64,000 nucleotides of DNA, from assembly GCA_004298065.1 (NCBI GenBank), contig SCRL01000078.1:1-64000 (forward strand). Reading direction: 5' to 3'. The DNA is from Gammaproteobacteria bacterium (GTDB lineage: Bacteria > Pseudomonadota > Gammaproteobacteria > Acidiferrobacterales > Sulfurifustaceae). Below are positions 33,496-41,308 of this stretch, one piece after another. The notes below the pieces were generated by a model. That model did no database searches. It had not been told where the DNA came from and saw nothing but the letters and a program-made list of their open reading frames with translations. Numbering within the stretch: the first letter of the stretch is position 1; each line of letters opens with the position of its first letter. A program made the translations under genes and the position numbers.

Positions 33496-34250
33496 CCTTC
33501 GAGATGCTCGATCCGCTCATTCTCGGGCCGGCGTTCGCCGCCGGTCTGCTCACGCTCGCGACGCACGTGCCGCTCGGCCAGCAGGTGCTCGCGCGCGGCA
33601 TCGTGTTCATCGATCTCGCCATCGCGCAGGTTGCCGGTCTCGGCGTAATCGCCGCCGACGCCCTGGGCTGGGAACCGCGCGGGCTTGCGGTACAGATCGC
33701 CGCCGTGGGCGCGGCGCTCGGCGGCGCGCTGTTGCTCACCTTCACCGAGAAACGCTGGCCCGAGGTGCAGGAGGCGCTGATCGGTGCGCTGTTCGTACTC
33801 GCCGCCTGCGCCGGGCTGCTGCTGCTCGCAAACAACCCGCACGGCGGAGAGCACCTCAAGGATTTGCTCGTGGGCCAGATCCTGTGGGTGAGTTACGGCC
33901 AGCTTGCCTCGGCCGCGGTGCTCACGGCAGCGTTGCTCGCGCTCTGGTTCGGCGCCGGTGCGCGGATCGGGCGGATCGGGTTCTATACGATATTCGCGGT
34001 GGCGGTCACAGCGTCGGTACAGTTGGTCGGCATCTATCTCGTATTCGCGAGCCTGATCGTGCCAGCGCTCGCCACACGCCGCCTGACGGGCTGGCGACAG
34101 CTGCTATGGGGTTATGCCACGGGGGTTGCCGGCTACGCCACCGGCATTCTCGCCTCAGCGCTGTTCGATCTCCCGACCGGCGCGGTCACGGTCTGGACGC
34201 TGACACTCGCAGCGGTGATCGCGGGAACGTGGTTGGGACGGAGGGCGTAA
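33492..34250 (+). CDS. ZnuB-like metal ABC transporter permease
   Basis: 252 residues with about seven to eight membrane helices and the ABC-3 family motif around ARGIVFIDLAIAQVAGLGVI (residues about 34-53), matching ZnuB/MntB. Substrate is inferred from the linked ZnuA-like protein. No ATP-binding subunit gene is found on either side (recN side or fur side), so the ATPase must be encoded elsewhere or shared. Confidence 0.87.
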   Translation: MTFEMLDPLILGPAFAAGLLTLATHVPLGQQVLARGIVFIDLAIAQVAGLGVIAADALGWEPRGLAVQIAAVGAALGGALLLTFTEKRWPEVQEALIGALFVLAACAGLLLLANNPHGGEHLKDLLVGQILWVSYGQLASAAVLTAALLALWFGAGARIGRIGFYTIFAVAVTASVQLVGIYLVFASLIVPALATRRLTGWRQLLWGYATGVAGYATGILASALFDLPTGAVTVWTLTLAAVIAGTWLGRRA

Positions 34251-34263
34251 ACGGTTTTCGCTA

Positions 34264-34285
34264 TCGGCTATCAGCTGATAGCCGA
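34264..34285. terminator. Convergent terminator between znuB-like gene and fur
   Basis: A perfect 22-bp palindrome (11-bp arms starting TCGGCTATCAG) between the converging stops of the permease gene and fur. T-runs are weak on both sides (TTATTTC on plus), so it is probably a bidirectional but modest terminator. Confidence 0.55.
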
Positions 34286-34289
34286 CGGC

Positions 34290-34745
34290 TTATTTCTTCG
34301 AGCACTTACCGTGCTTGCGCATGCCCTCGCACACACCGTAGAGGTAGAGCGCATGGTCGTCGATGGCAAAGCCGGCCTTCTCCGCTATCTTGCGCTGGCG
34401 CTCCTCGATCTCCTTGTCGTAGAACTCGAACACCTTGCCGCACTCGACGCACACCATGTGGTCGTGGTGCCGGCCTTCGTTCAGCTCGAACACCGCGCGG
34501 CCGCCCTCGAAATTGTGGCGCAGCACCAGGCCCGCCTCGGCGAACTGGGTGAGCACACGATACACGGTCGCCAGCCCCACTTCCTCGCCCGCCTCGCGCA
34601 GCTTCTGGTAGACCTCCTCCGCGGTGAGGTGTGGATGGGTCGAGGCCTCGAGGATTTCGAGAATCTTGAGGCGCGGCAACGTGGCCTTGAGGCCCGCCTT
34701 CTTGAGGTCGCCGCTGCCGGTGTCGGAAGTGCGTGATTGCGTCAT
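34290..34745 (-). CDS. fur: Ferric uptake regulator Fur
   Basis: Iron-responsive repressor of 151 residues from the ATG at 34745. Contains the winged helix (LKATLPRLKILEILE, HLTAEEVYQKL, VGLATVYRVLTQFAEAGLV), the metal-binding EGRHHDHMVCVECGKVFEF with HHDH and CxxC, and a C-terminal CEGMRKHGKC with two further Cys, as in gammaproteobacterial Fur. Fur next to bamE on the opposite strand is a common gammaproteobacterial arrangement. The adjacent metal locus could be its target, but I see no clear Fur box. Confidence 0.97.
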   Translation of the reverse strand: MTQSRTSDTGSGDLKKAGLKATLPRLKILEILEASTHPHLTAEEVYQKLREAGEEVGLATVYRVLTQFAEAGLVLRHNFEGGRAVFELNEGRHHDHMVCVECGKVFEFYDKEIEERQRKIAEKAGFAIDDHALYLYGVCEGMRKHGKCSKK

Positions 34746-34851
34746 GCTGTCTCTGTATGGGGTCCGGGCCGGCACGGTTTACCGTGTACGCCCGGCACGG
34801 GTATCGGTTATGATGCGGCAGTGTAAATCAGCCTCCACCCCGACAGCAAAA

Positions 34852-35229
34852 ATGACACGTCTCCCCCTCGCTGTGTCCGCGTTGTGCGCTGCGCTAGTGC
34901 TCGGCGGCTGCAATTATCTGCCCAAGGTCTACAAGCTCGACATCCAGCAGGGGAATGTCGTCACCCAGGAGATGGTGGATAAGCTCAAGCCCGGCATGAC
35001 CCGCGCGCAGGTGCGCTACGTGCTCGGGACGCCGTTGGTGCAGGACGCATTCCACCAGAACCGGTGGGACTATTTTTACTCCCTCAAGAAAGGCACGGAT
35101 GGCGTCGCCGAGACCCGGCGGCTCACGCTGATCTTCAAGGACGATGTCCTGCAAAACGTCCAGGGTGACGTCGCCACCCGACAGGACGAGCCAGCGCCCG
35201 CGCCGGCGGCAGACAAGCCCGCTTCCTGA
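34852..35229 (+). CDS. bamE: Outer membrane assembly lipoprotein BamE
   Basis: Component of the BAM complex that inserts outer membrane proteins. 125 residues from the ATG at 34852; lipoprotein signal with lipobox LGGC, then NYLPKVYKLDIQQGNVV, VDKLKPGMTRAQVRYVLGTP (SmpA/OmlA signature, in part) and DYFYSLKKG. The Pro/Ala-rich tail is not conserved. Divergent from fur, followed by rnfH on the other strand. Confidence 0.97.
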   Translation: MTRLPLAVSALCAALVLGGCNYLPKVYKLDIQQGNVVTQEMVDKLKPGMTRAQVRYVLGTPLVQDAFHQNRWDYFYSLKKGTDGVAETRRLTLIFKDDVLQNVQGDVATRQDEPAPAPAADKPAS

Positions 35230-35232
35230 TTT

Positions 35233-35511
35233 TTATTTCCCTTTTTCCGTCGCCCGCCGTCGCCGGGCTTCCCTGGGATCGGCCACAAGCGGCCGGTAGA
35301 TCTCGACCCGCTCGCTGTCTTCGACGACACGATCGAGCGTCACCCGCTCGCCGAAAATCCCCACCGCGTTTTGCGTCAGGTCGATTTCCGGATACCGCAA
35401 CAGCAGTCCCGACGCGCGGATAGCATTTTCCACCGTCGCACCCGCGGCCAACTCCACCGCCACCACGCTCTGCTCGTCCGCCGAGGCGGCGTACACCACT
35501 TCCACGCGCAT
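35233..35511 (-). CDS. rnfH: RnfH family ubiquitin-like protein
   Basis: 92-residue beta-grasp protein of the RnfH/RatB family (UPF0125). The core MRVEVVYAASADEQSVVAVEL, IGIFGERVTLDRV-like strand (here VGIFGERVTLDRVVEDSERV) and EIYRPLVADPREARRRRA match the family. Function is poorly defined; it is conserved next to ratA and smpB. Confidence 0.93.
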   Translation of the reverse strand: MRVEVVYAASADEQSVVAVELAAGATVENAIRASGLLLRYPEIDLTQNAVGIFGERVTLDRVVEDSERVEIYRPLVADPREARRRRATEKGK

Positions 35512-35514
35512 GGC

Positions 35515-35958
35515 CTATGGTTCACGTGGACCGTAGAGCTGGCGCGCGCGGCTCACGAAGCTGTCGACGAGCTGGTTGGCGATCCCGGTGAACACCGGGC
35601 TGATCACGAGCGACAACACGCGGTTCGACACCTCGAAATCGATATCCATCGAGATCCGGCTGGAGCGCTCATCGAGCGGGACGAATTGCCAATAGCCGTT
35701 GAGGTGGCTAAACGGGCCCTCGACCAGCGTGATCTCGAGCATCTTGTCCTTCTGCAGGCGGTTGTGCGTGGTGAAGCTGCGGTGCACGCCATGGTAGGCG
35801 ATGTCGATAGAGGCCACCATCTGGTCCTCGTCCCGCGACAGGATGCGCGCCCCGCCGCACCACGGCAGGAATTTCGGATACGACGGAATATCGGCCACGA
35901 GCGTGAACATCTCATGCGCGGTGTACGGCACCAGCGCCGAACGGCGGATGGCGGTCAT
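35515..35958 (-). CDS. ratA: Ribosome association toxin RatA / CoQ10-binding START domain protein
   Basis: 147-residue SRPBCC (START-like) protein. It starts MTAIRRSALVPYTAHEMFTL and has YPKFLPWCGGARILSR and the end ISPVFTGIANQLVDSFVSRA, the RatA/Coq10 family pattern. In E. coli RatA blocks 70S formation; relatives bind ubiquinone. The start overlaps the transporter stop by 4 nt, and rnfH follows after 3 nt. Confidence 0.94.
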   Translation of the reverse strand: MTAIRRSALVPYTAHEMFTLVADIPSYPKFLPWCGGARILSRDEDQMVASIDIAYHGVHRSFTTHNRLQKDKMLEITLVEGPFSHLNGYWQFVPLDERSSRISMDIDFEVSNRVLSLVISPVFTGIANQLVDSFVSRARQLYGPREP

Positions 35959-37379
35959 GCGAACAGGTCCGAGAGGCTGACGGTCACGATCACGAGCAGC
36001 GCGGGAATCACGACACGCACCGCCCACAGCCATACATCGTACGTGCACGGCGTGCGCAAACCGAGCGCCTCGCGGCTCGCCGCCGGGCGCACCACCCAGC
36101 CGGCGAACAGCGACAGCAGGATCGCCCCCACCGGCAACAGCAGGTGCGCCGTCAGGATCTGGAGCGCGTCGAACATGCCGAATTTCTTCACGACCGAGAA
36201 AAACTTGAACGAAAACGCCCAGGCATTGAACGACAGGATCACGACCACACCGAGGGCCCAGGCGCCGAAACCGCACACCAATACCGCCCGGGAGCGCGTC
36301 ATCTGGAACCGTTCCCCGAGCCACACGAGCGCCGGTTCCACGAACGCCAATGCCGACACCCATGCCACCAGCGTAAGCAGCAGGAAAAACACCGTGCCGG
36401 CGAGCCCACCGAACGGGATGTGATCGAACGCGAGCGGCAGCGCCTGGAATACCAGCGCCGTGCCGGCGACGGGCTCGACGCCGCCGGCGTACAGCACGGC
36501 AAAAATAATCACCGCCGCGACCAGGGCGGTCAGGGTATCGAGCGCGGCGATGCGCAGCGTCACGCGCGGCAGCGGCGTTTGCGGCGGCGCATAGGCGCCG
36601 TACATCATCATCACCCCGGTGCCGAGCCCGAGCGTGAACAGCGCGTGCGTCATGGCGTTCAGAACGCCGGTGGCCCCGAGGCGCGTGAAATCGGGAACGA
36701 ACAACTGCGCCAGCGCACGCCCGAATTGACCGGCGATCGCGGCATAAATCAGCAGCGCCAGAAGCAAGACCAGCAGCAGCGGCACCGCGAGGCGCACCGC
36801 GGACTCGAGGCCGGCGCGCAGGCCGCGCGCCGCCACCAGCATGGTCGCGGCCACGAACAGCGTGTGCCAGAAAAGCTGTTTCTCCGGATCCTTCACCAGC
36901 TGCGCGAACTGGCTGCCGATGCCGTCCGCCGTCAGTCCGGAGAACGCCCCCACCAGCGCGCGCAGCATGTAGGCCACGGTCCAGCCGGCGATAACGCTCA
37001 GGTACGCGAAGATGAAGAAGCCTGCGAGAATGCCCATGCCGCCGACCACGGCCCAGTGGGGATCGCTGCGCGTGAGACCCGCGAGATGGCGCAGGCTCCC
37101 GGCCGGCGAGGCGCGCCCGAGACGCCCGAGCATGAGCTCGGCCGAAAGCAGCGGCAGGCCGATGAGCGCGAGGAACCCGAGGTAAACCATGAGAAACGCG
37201 CCGCCCCCGTGCTCGCCGAGCAGCGCCGGGAACTGCCAGAAATTGTTGAAACCGATTGCCGCGCCGGCGGCCGCCAGCAGCAGTGCGCGTGTCGAGGACC
37301 AGTAGATGCCGACGGTCTGTCGCGCCGGCGGCGTCTGAAAGAGATCGGGCTGTGTCGACGTTGTGACGGTTCGTTTCAT
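35955..37379 (-). CDS. Sodium:neurotransmitter symporter (NSS) family transporter
   Basis: 474-residue inner membrane protein with about 11-12 helices. The NSS hallmark of TM1 is present as AAAGAAIGFNNFWQFPALLGEHGGGAF (unwound Na+/substrate site GFNNFWQFP), and TM6 has FTLGLGTGVMMMYGAY. Likely Na+-coupled uptake of an amino acid; substrate unknown. It is inserted between smpB and ratA, which are adjacent in many gammaproteobacteria, and is translationally coupled to ratA. Confidence 0.92.
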   Translation of the reverse strand: MKRTVTTSTQPDLFQTPPARQTVGIYWSSTRALLLAAAGAAIGFNNFWQFPALLGEHGGGAFLMVYLGFLALIGLPLLSAELMLGRLGRASPAGSLRHLAGLTRSDPHWAVVGGMGILAGFFIFAYLSVIAGWTVAYMLRALVGAFSGLTADGIGSQFAQLVKDPEKQLFWHTLFVAATMLVAARGLRAGLESAVRLAVPLLLVLLLALLIYAAIAGQFGRALAQLFVPDFTRLGATGVLNAMTHALFTLGLGTGVMMMYGAYAPPQTPLPRVTLRIAALDTLTALVAAVIIFAVLYAGGVEPVAGTALVFQALPLAFDHIPFGGLAGTVFFLLLTLVAWVSALAFVEPALVWLGERFQMTRSRAVLVCGFGAWALGVVVILSFNAWAFSFKFFSVVKKFGMFDALQILTAHLLLPVGAILLSLFAGWVVRPAASREALGLRTPCTYDVWLWAVRVVIPALLVIVTVSLSDLFA

Positions 37380-37575
37380 CCGGCGGCTCCGGTCGAATCA
37401 TCTCCCGGCCAACACAACGGGTCCCGGCAGGCATGCAGACTCTGGCACAGTCAGCGACGGGCGTCCATCGCGCGCGGCCTGCCGACATACCTATTATAGT
37501 CGTCCGCGCCCGCGTCACCGCGTTTGCGGTTAGAATGACGCGCGTGAGTTCCCCGCATCCGCTCGTCCACGCCAC

Positions 37576-38061
37576 ATGAAGAAAAAATCCGACGCACGCG
37601 CCGCGCACGGCCCGGTGATCGCGCAAAACCGCAAGGCGTGGCACGACTACTTTATCGAGCAGAAATACGAGGCCGGGCTCGCGCTCATGGGCTGGGAGGT
37701 GAAGAGCCTGCGCGCCGGGCGCAGCCAGCTCAAGGAAGGTTACGTCGTGATCGAAAACGGCGAGGCCTGGCTCGTGGGCACGCACATCTCGCCGCTCCCG
37801 ACGGCCTCGACACACGTTGAGACGAATCCCACGCGCAAGCGCAAGCTGCTGCTGCACGCCGAGGAGCTCAACAAGCTCATCGGCGCCACCGAGCGCAAGG
37901 GCTACACGCTGGTGCCGCTGCAACTCTACTGGAAGAACGGCCGCGCCAAACTCGAGATCGGGCTGGCGCGCGGCAAGCAGGCCTTCGACAAGCGCGCCGA
38001 CATCAAGAAACGCGAGGCCGAACGCGAGGTGGGGCGCGCCCTGCGGGTGCGAAATCGCTGA
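37576..38061 (+). CDS. smpB: SsrA-binding protein SmpB
   Basis: 161-residue tmRNA partner in trans-translation. Signature features: [20 protein letters not shown] near the start, [19 protein letters not shown], the [12 protein letters not shown] loop, and the basic tail [17 protein letters not shown] that enters the ribosomal A site. The tmRNA gene ssrA lies 1.5 kb downstream, separated only by sqr on the other strand. Confidence 0.98.
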   Translation: MKKKSDARAAHGPVIAQNRKAWHDYFIEQKYEAGLALMGWEVKSLRAGRSQLKEGYVVIENGEAWLVGTHISPLPTASTHVETNPTRKRKLLLHAEELNKLIGATERKGYTLVPLQLYWKNGRAKLEIGLARGKQAFDKRADIKKREAEREVGRALRVRNR

Positions 38062-39333
38062 CTAGGCCCGCAGGCGCTCGAGGCCCATGGCCTTGAGGAC
38101 CATGCGCTCATAGACCGGCTCGCCGAGGCCCTTGCGCACCTTGCGCAGGAAATAGGCCTCGAAACCGACCTTGAGCCAGTGCACCCACTTTCCCTTCTTC
38201 ATCCAGTTGACGTTGCGTGGCGGTATTTCGGGAATGGCGACGAAAGCAGTGCCGGTATCGCCCATGTCCGCGAGGCAGATGGCGTTCCAGGTGGCGCGTG
38301 CGTGCGGCGCGCGTCCATCCAGCGCCGCGCGGATGTTCTCGCACGCGGCCGTGGCCATGGACTCGATCATGTAGCCGGTCTTGGGCACGCCCGTCGGCAC
38401 CGGCGTCTGCTCGATGGGCGGAATCGCCACGCACACGCCGACACTGTAGATGTTCTGGAACTTGGGGTTGCGCTGGTATTCGTCGATCAGGACGAACCCG
38501 CGCGGGTTCGTGAGTCCTTCGACACCCGCGACCGCCTCCACGCCCATGAACGCCGGCAGGATCATGGCGTATTTGAACGGCAGCTCGTGGGTACGCTTTT
38601 CCTTGCCGAGATCGTCGAGCTCGACGGCGTGCAGCTTGCCGGCATCGGCCTTCGTGATCCTGGCGTTGCATACCCACTTGATGTGCTTGTCGCGCATCTC
38701 ACTCTCCATTAGCGTTTTCGAGTCACCCACGCCCCCGAGCCCAAGGTGGCCGATGTACGGCTCGGCGGTGACGAACGTCATGGGCACGCGATCGCGGATG
38801 CGCCGCCGGCGCAGGTCGGCATCCATGATGAAGGCGAACTCGTAGGCCGGGCCGAAGCACGAGGCGCCCTGCACCGCGCCGACCACGATCGGGCCCGGAT
38901 CGGCGACGAAGCGCTGCCAGGCCTCGGCCGAGCGCAGCGCGTGGTCCACGGTGCACACCGACTGCGTGTGGCCCGCCGGCCCGAGGCCCTCGATCTCGTG
39001 GAACGCGAGCCGCGGCCCGGTGGCGATGATCAGGTAGTCGTAACCCACCCGCCGGCCGTCGTTGAGCTCGATTTCGTTCGATTGCGGATGGACGCGCTTC
39101 GCGCCGGTACCGATGAAGTCCATGCGCTGGCGCTCCAGCACCGGCCCGAGGGAAACCTTGATCTGCTCCGGCCGGCGCCAACCGACACCGACCCAGGGAT
39201 TGGACGGCGTGAACTGGAAATAATCGGTATCCGAGATGAGCGTGACGCGGTCCTCGCGCCGGCGCAACTTCTTCATTTCGTAAGCGGCGCTGATGCCGCC
39301 GATACCGCCGCCGAGAATGACAATGTGTGCCAC
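38062..39333 (-). CDS. sqr: Sulfide:quinone oxidoreductase
   Basis: Membrane-associated flavoprotein that oxidises sulfide to polysulfide/sulfur and reduces quinone. The 423-residue protein has the FAD Rossmann motif IVILGGGIGGISAAYEMKK (4-22), a second ATG-type motif YDYLIIATGPRL (99-109) and the three Cys of type I SQR: C127 (SVCTVD), C159 (GASCFGPAYEF) and C353 (AICLADMGDTG), closely matching C128/C160/C356 of the A. ferrooxidans enzyme. The C-terminal amphipathic region (MKKGKWVHWLKVGFEAYFLR) suits monotopic membrane attachment. A perfect FNR consensus site lies 77 nt upstream. It abuts smpB tail to tail. Confidence 0.92.
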   Translation of the reverse strand: MAHIVILGGGIGGISAAYEMKKLRRREDRVTLISDTDYFQFTPSNPWVGVGWRRPEQIKVSLGPVLERQRMDFIGTGAKRVHPQSNEIELNDGRRVGYDYLIIATGPRLAFHEIEGLGPAGHTQSVCTVDHALRSAEAWQRFVADPGPIVVGAVQGASCFGPAYEFAFIMDADLRRRRIRDRVPMTFVTAEPYIGHLGLGGVGDSKTLMESEMRDKHIKWVCNARITKADAGKLHAVELDDLGKEKRTHELPFKYAMILPAFMGVEAVAGVEGLTNPRGFVLIDEYQRNPKFQNIYSVGVCVAIPPIEQTPVPTGVPKTGYMIESMATAACENIRAALDGRAPHARATWNAICLADMGDTGTAFVAIPEIPPRNVNWMKKGKWVHWLKVGFEAYFLRKVRKGLGEPVYERMVLKAMGLERLRA

Positions 39334-39409
39334 GATTGGCCTCCCGCGGGTGCAACGTGCCCGCGATTACACGACCGTCGGCACTTTAGCGCGCAGGCGC
39401 GCTATAACT

Positions 39410-39423
39410 TTGATTTTCATCAA
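39410..39423. promoter_or_regulatory. FNR/DNR box upstream of sqr
   Basis: TTGATTTTCATCAA is a perfect match to the FNR-family consensus TTGAT-N4-ATCAA. Its centre is 83 bp upstream of the sqr start, so a class II promoter (site at -41.5) would give a leader of about 42 nt. Confidence 0.85.
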
Positions 39424-39566
39424 ACCGCAGAACACGGACATGCCGATTGCAGTGCCAGGAACGCAAACCGTGGTACAGGGACGTACCGGTTACGGTGCTG
39501 AAGGATGCAAAAAAATGCGCGCTTGAAACGGGCGGCGGCGCCCCCATCTCCTACCTCGCTTTAGGG

Positions 39567-39572
39567 TATAAT
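39567..39572 (+). promoter_or_regulatory. ssrA promoter -10 box
   Basis: A perfect TATAAT ends 12 nt before the mature 5' end of tmRNA, the right spacing for a start a few bases upstream followed by RNase P trimming. No good -35 hexamer is seen 16-18 nt upstream. Confidence 0.6.
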
Positions 39573-39584
39573 TCGATCGTACTT

Positions 39585-39938
39585 GGGGGTGACACGGCTT
39601 CGACGTGGGTCGCGAAACCTTCGGGGCATGCCGAGGCGCAGAGTACCTCGTAAATCCAGCTGCAAACCAATAGTTGCCAACGACGACAACTACGCTCTGG
39701 CGGCCTAAACCCCGCTAGCCTTCCGCCCACGCTTCGCCCGCGGGCAGGGACCGGAGGGTCATCCACACGGGATCGCGCTGACTCGTGCCTGTTGGGCCGG
39801 CGTTAAACCATAGCAGGCTAAGCCGCACGTGAACCCTGTCTGCCGGGGGCCGGGCGGTCAAACAAAAGACAGACTACGCATGTAGAACCGGAGCCGTAGG
39901 GCTTGCGGACGCGGGTTCAACTCCCGCCACCTCCACCA
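39585..39938 (+). ncRNA. ssrA: tmRNA (SsrA)
   Basis: 354-nt transfer-messenger RNA that rescues stalled ribosomes. The 5' end GGGGGTGACACGGCTTCGAC pairs with the 3' end CACCTCC-A-CCA to form the acceptor stem; the T-arm is GCGGG-TTCAACT-CCCGC. The tag frame starts at GCC 39676 and stops at TAA 39708, encoding ANDDNYALAA, close to the E. coli tag (A)ANDENYALAA. A huge terminator follows at once. SmpB is encoded just upstream. Confidence 0.98.
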
Positions 39939-39976
39939 ATTAAACGAAAGGGGCCATTTGGCCCCTTTCGTTTAAT
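39939..39976 (+). terminator. ssrA terminator
   Basis: A perfect 17-bp stem (arms starting ATTAAACGAAAGGGGCC) with the 4-nt loop ATTT, beginning one base after the CCA of tmRNA. The right arm ends TTTCGTTTAAT and acts as a T-rich tail. Confidence 0.9.
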
Positions 39977-39980
39977 TGCG

Positions 39981-40120
39981 CAGCTAGCTGTAGGAGTTGA
40001 ACCCGCGTAGCGGGTCAACGAGCGGCGCCAGGAGCGCCGCCGAACGCTGCCGCGGTGCGGCAGCAGCCGCGAAGCGGCGCAGCACGGGGATGTGCTGCGT
40101 ACTCCCGCCACCTTCATCAA
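39981..40120. repeat. Tandem hairpin array ending in a degenerate ssrA 3'-end copy
   Basis: Six palindromic units follow one another: CAGCTAGCTG (39981-39990), 39997-40018 (TTGAACCCGC/GCGGGTCAA, one bulge), 40022-40040 (GCGGCGC/GCGCCGC), 40046-40064 (GCTGCCGC/GCGGCAGC), 40066-40078 (GCCGC/GCGGC) and 40079-40098 (GCAGCAC/GTGCTGC). Right after them, 40101-40120 repeats the tmRNA 3' end: the 13-mer ACTCCCGCCACCT is identical to 39920-39932 and the next bases are TCATCA against CCACCA. No gene is present. It looks like a small palindromic element or the scar of one inserted at the ssrA 3' end. Confidence 0.75.
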
Positions 40121-40123
40121 ACC

Positions 40124-40154
40124 ATCAGGGCTGCCGATGGCAGCCCTGATTTTT
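40124..40154 (+). terminator. Plus-strand Rho-independent terminator
   Basis: A perfect 12-bp stem ATCAGGGCTGCC / GGCAGCCCTGAT with loop GAT, followed by TTTT (TTTTT counting the last stem base). It points rightward, but no plus-strand gene precedes it except ssrA and the hairpin array. In the other direction it would terminate the nos/TA transcript, though without a T-run. Confidence 0.8.
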
Positions 40155-40519
40155 CATCGTTCCACCTGCCGTTCGAGCAGCGGATCGTCCAACACCAGCT
40201 CCACCAGCGCACGCACGTTGTCCCACGGCGCCCGCCCCGGTTGCGTGAGCGGATCGGAACCCAAGCCGCCGTCCGGTGCGTGCAGGTGATTCGGAAACGT
40301 CGCAAGTTCTGGATGCAACGGCGCGGTGTCGATGGCGAACACCCGACCGTCATGCTGCCAGCGCAACGAATACTCCTCAGCGCCGGCAAAACGCAGCTCG
40401 AGAATCACGCCGTTGTCGAGCGTCGCGGTCAGGGCGTCGTGTGCCAGCGCCGGCGCGTCGCGCAGCCGCTCGCCGTAGTGCTCGATCAAAAGTCCGGCGA
40501 TCTCGGGTAACGGGTTCAT
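40154..40519 (-). CDS. TumE/DUF6516-like putative toxin
   Basis: 121 residues from the ATG at 40519 (a GTG one codon upstream is possible). The core RWQHDGRVFAIDTAPLHPEL followed by ATFPNHLHAPDG and later VRALVELVLDDPLLE resembles the TumE/DUF6516 family, whose members pair with small antitoxins. The start codon shares one base with the stop of the upstream small gene (TGATG), so they are coupled. Toxicity is inferred from family resemblance only. It is the last gene after nosL. Confidence 0.55.
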   Translation of the reverse strand: MNPLPEIAGLLIEHYGERLRDAPALAHDALTATLDNGVILELRFAGAEEYSLRWQHDGRVFAIDTAPLHPELATFPNHLHAPDGGLGSDPLTQPGRAPWDNVRALVELVLDDPLLERQVER

Positions 40520-40788
40520 CACGGCCTGAGCTGCAGCATATAACCCTTAAGCTCGGCGCGGATCGCCTCGCGCGTATCCGCGATGAGGCGCGCGCCGAGG
40601 TAGTCCTCGTAGGCCGGGTGTTCGCCGAGTTCGCCGCGGCGGATGCGCTCGAGCAACTCCGCCTCGTCCTCCGCCCCATGGCGCGCCAGCAGTTGCCGGC
40701 GGCTTTCACGCAGCTCGAGCAGCAGGCGCGCGAGCCGGTCCAGGGTCTCGACCTCTTCAGGCGTGAGGTTGTCGTAGAAAGCCGGCAT
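40519..40788 (-). CDS. Small acidic helical protein, putative antitoxin partner
   Basis: 89 residues, MPAFYDNLTPEEVETLDRL..., Leu/Glu/Arg-rich and predicted mostly helical, with no recognised DNA-binding motif. It starts 4 nt after the nosL stop and ends within the start of the TumE-like gene, so the three are probably co-transcribed. A role as antitoxin is an inference from the pairing; an unrelated nos-linked accessory role is possible. Confidence 0.55.
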   Translation of the reverse strand: MPAFYDNLTPEEVETLDRLARLLLELRESRRQLLARHGAEDEAELLERIRRGELGEHPAYEDYLGARLIADTREAIRAELKGYMLQLRP

Positions 40789-40792
40789 CCGG

Positions 40793-41290
40793 CTACATCC
40801 GCTCGTCGTGGGCTGCGCCGCCGCGCAGGTCGGCCATCTCGGGCGTGACTTCGTCGAAGCGCAGCACCCTGCCGCCGTGCTGCTTGATAAACGCCTCGGC
40901 GTCCTCGCGACGGGAGAAGGCGGCAAAGGTCGGGCCCATCGAGCCGCGCAGTTTCGAGCCGGCGACGTAGAAGGCGGTGCGCGCGTCGATCCAGTTCGCG
41001 CGCGGCTGGCGCCAGTCCTCCTTGCCCATGTCCTGGGTGTACACCGCGCGCAGCGCGCGCTTCTGCTCCGGCCGCAGCGCAATCGAGAACATCTCGACCG
41101 TGTCGCAGAAGAACTCGACCGTGCCGTCGGCGTAATGGATCTGCGCCTTCGGCCCCGGGTAGTCGAGTAGCAGCATGCCATCGAGGGCGCAGGCGGTGCC
41201 GGGGGCAAGCTCCTGCGGGTTCGCAGGCGCGGACGACGGGCTGCAGGCGGCGAGTGTCATGGCGGCCACCATGGGAATCAGGCATCGCAT
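40793..41290 (-). CDS. nosL: NosL copper chaperone lipoprotein
   Basis: 165-residue lipoprotein that supplies Cu(I) for NosZ CuZ maturation. The ATG at 41290 is chosen over 41305 since AGGAG lies 8 nt before it; the signal MRCLIPMVAAMTLAAC has lipobox LAAC. The NosL domain shows ALDGMLLLDYPGPKAQIHY, the copper-site Cys/Met region EFFCDTVEMFS, and VYTQDMGKEDW. Normal NosL has a CGM-type site near the start; here it reads CALDGM. Last canonical gene of nosRDFYL. Confidence 0.93.
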   Translation of the reverse strand: MRCLIPMVAAMTLAACSPSSAPANPQELAPGTACALDGMLLLDYPGPKAQIHYADGTVEFFCDTVEMFSIALRPEQKRALRAVYTQDMGKEDWRQPRANWIDARTAFYVAGSKLRGSMGPTFAAFSRREDAEAFIKQHGGRVLRFDEVTPEMADLRGGAAHDERM

Positions 41291-41308
41291 GCAGGGTCTC
41301 CTCATTTT

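Noticed and set aside
39447-39653. Short open frame running into the 5' end of ssrA
   Set aside because: It overlaps the tmRNA gene and its -10 box and has no ribosome site or recognisable protein motif.
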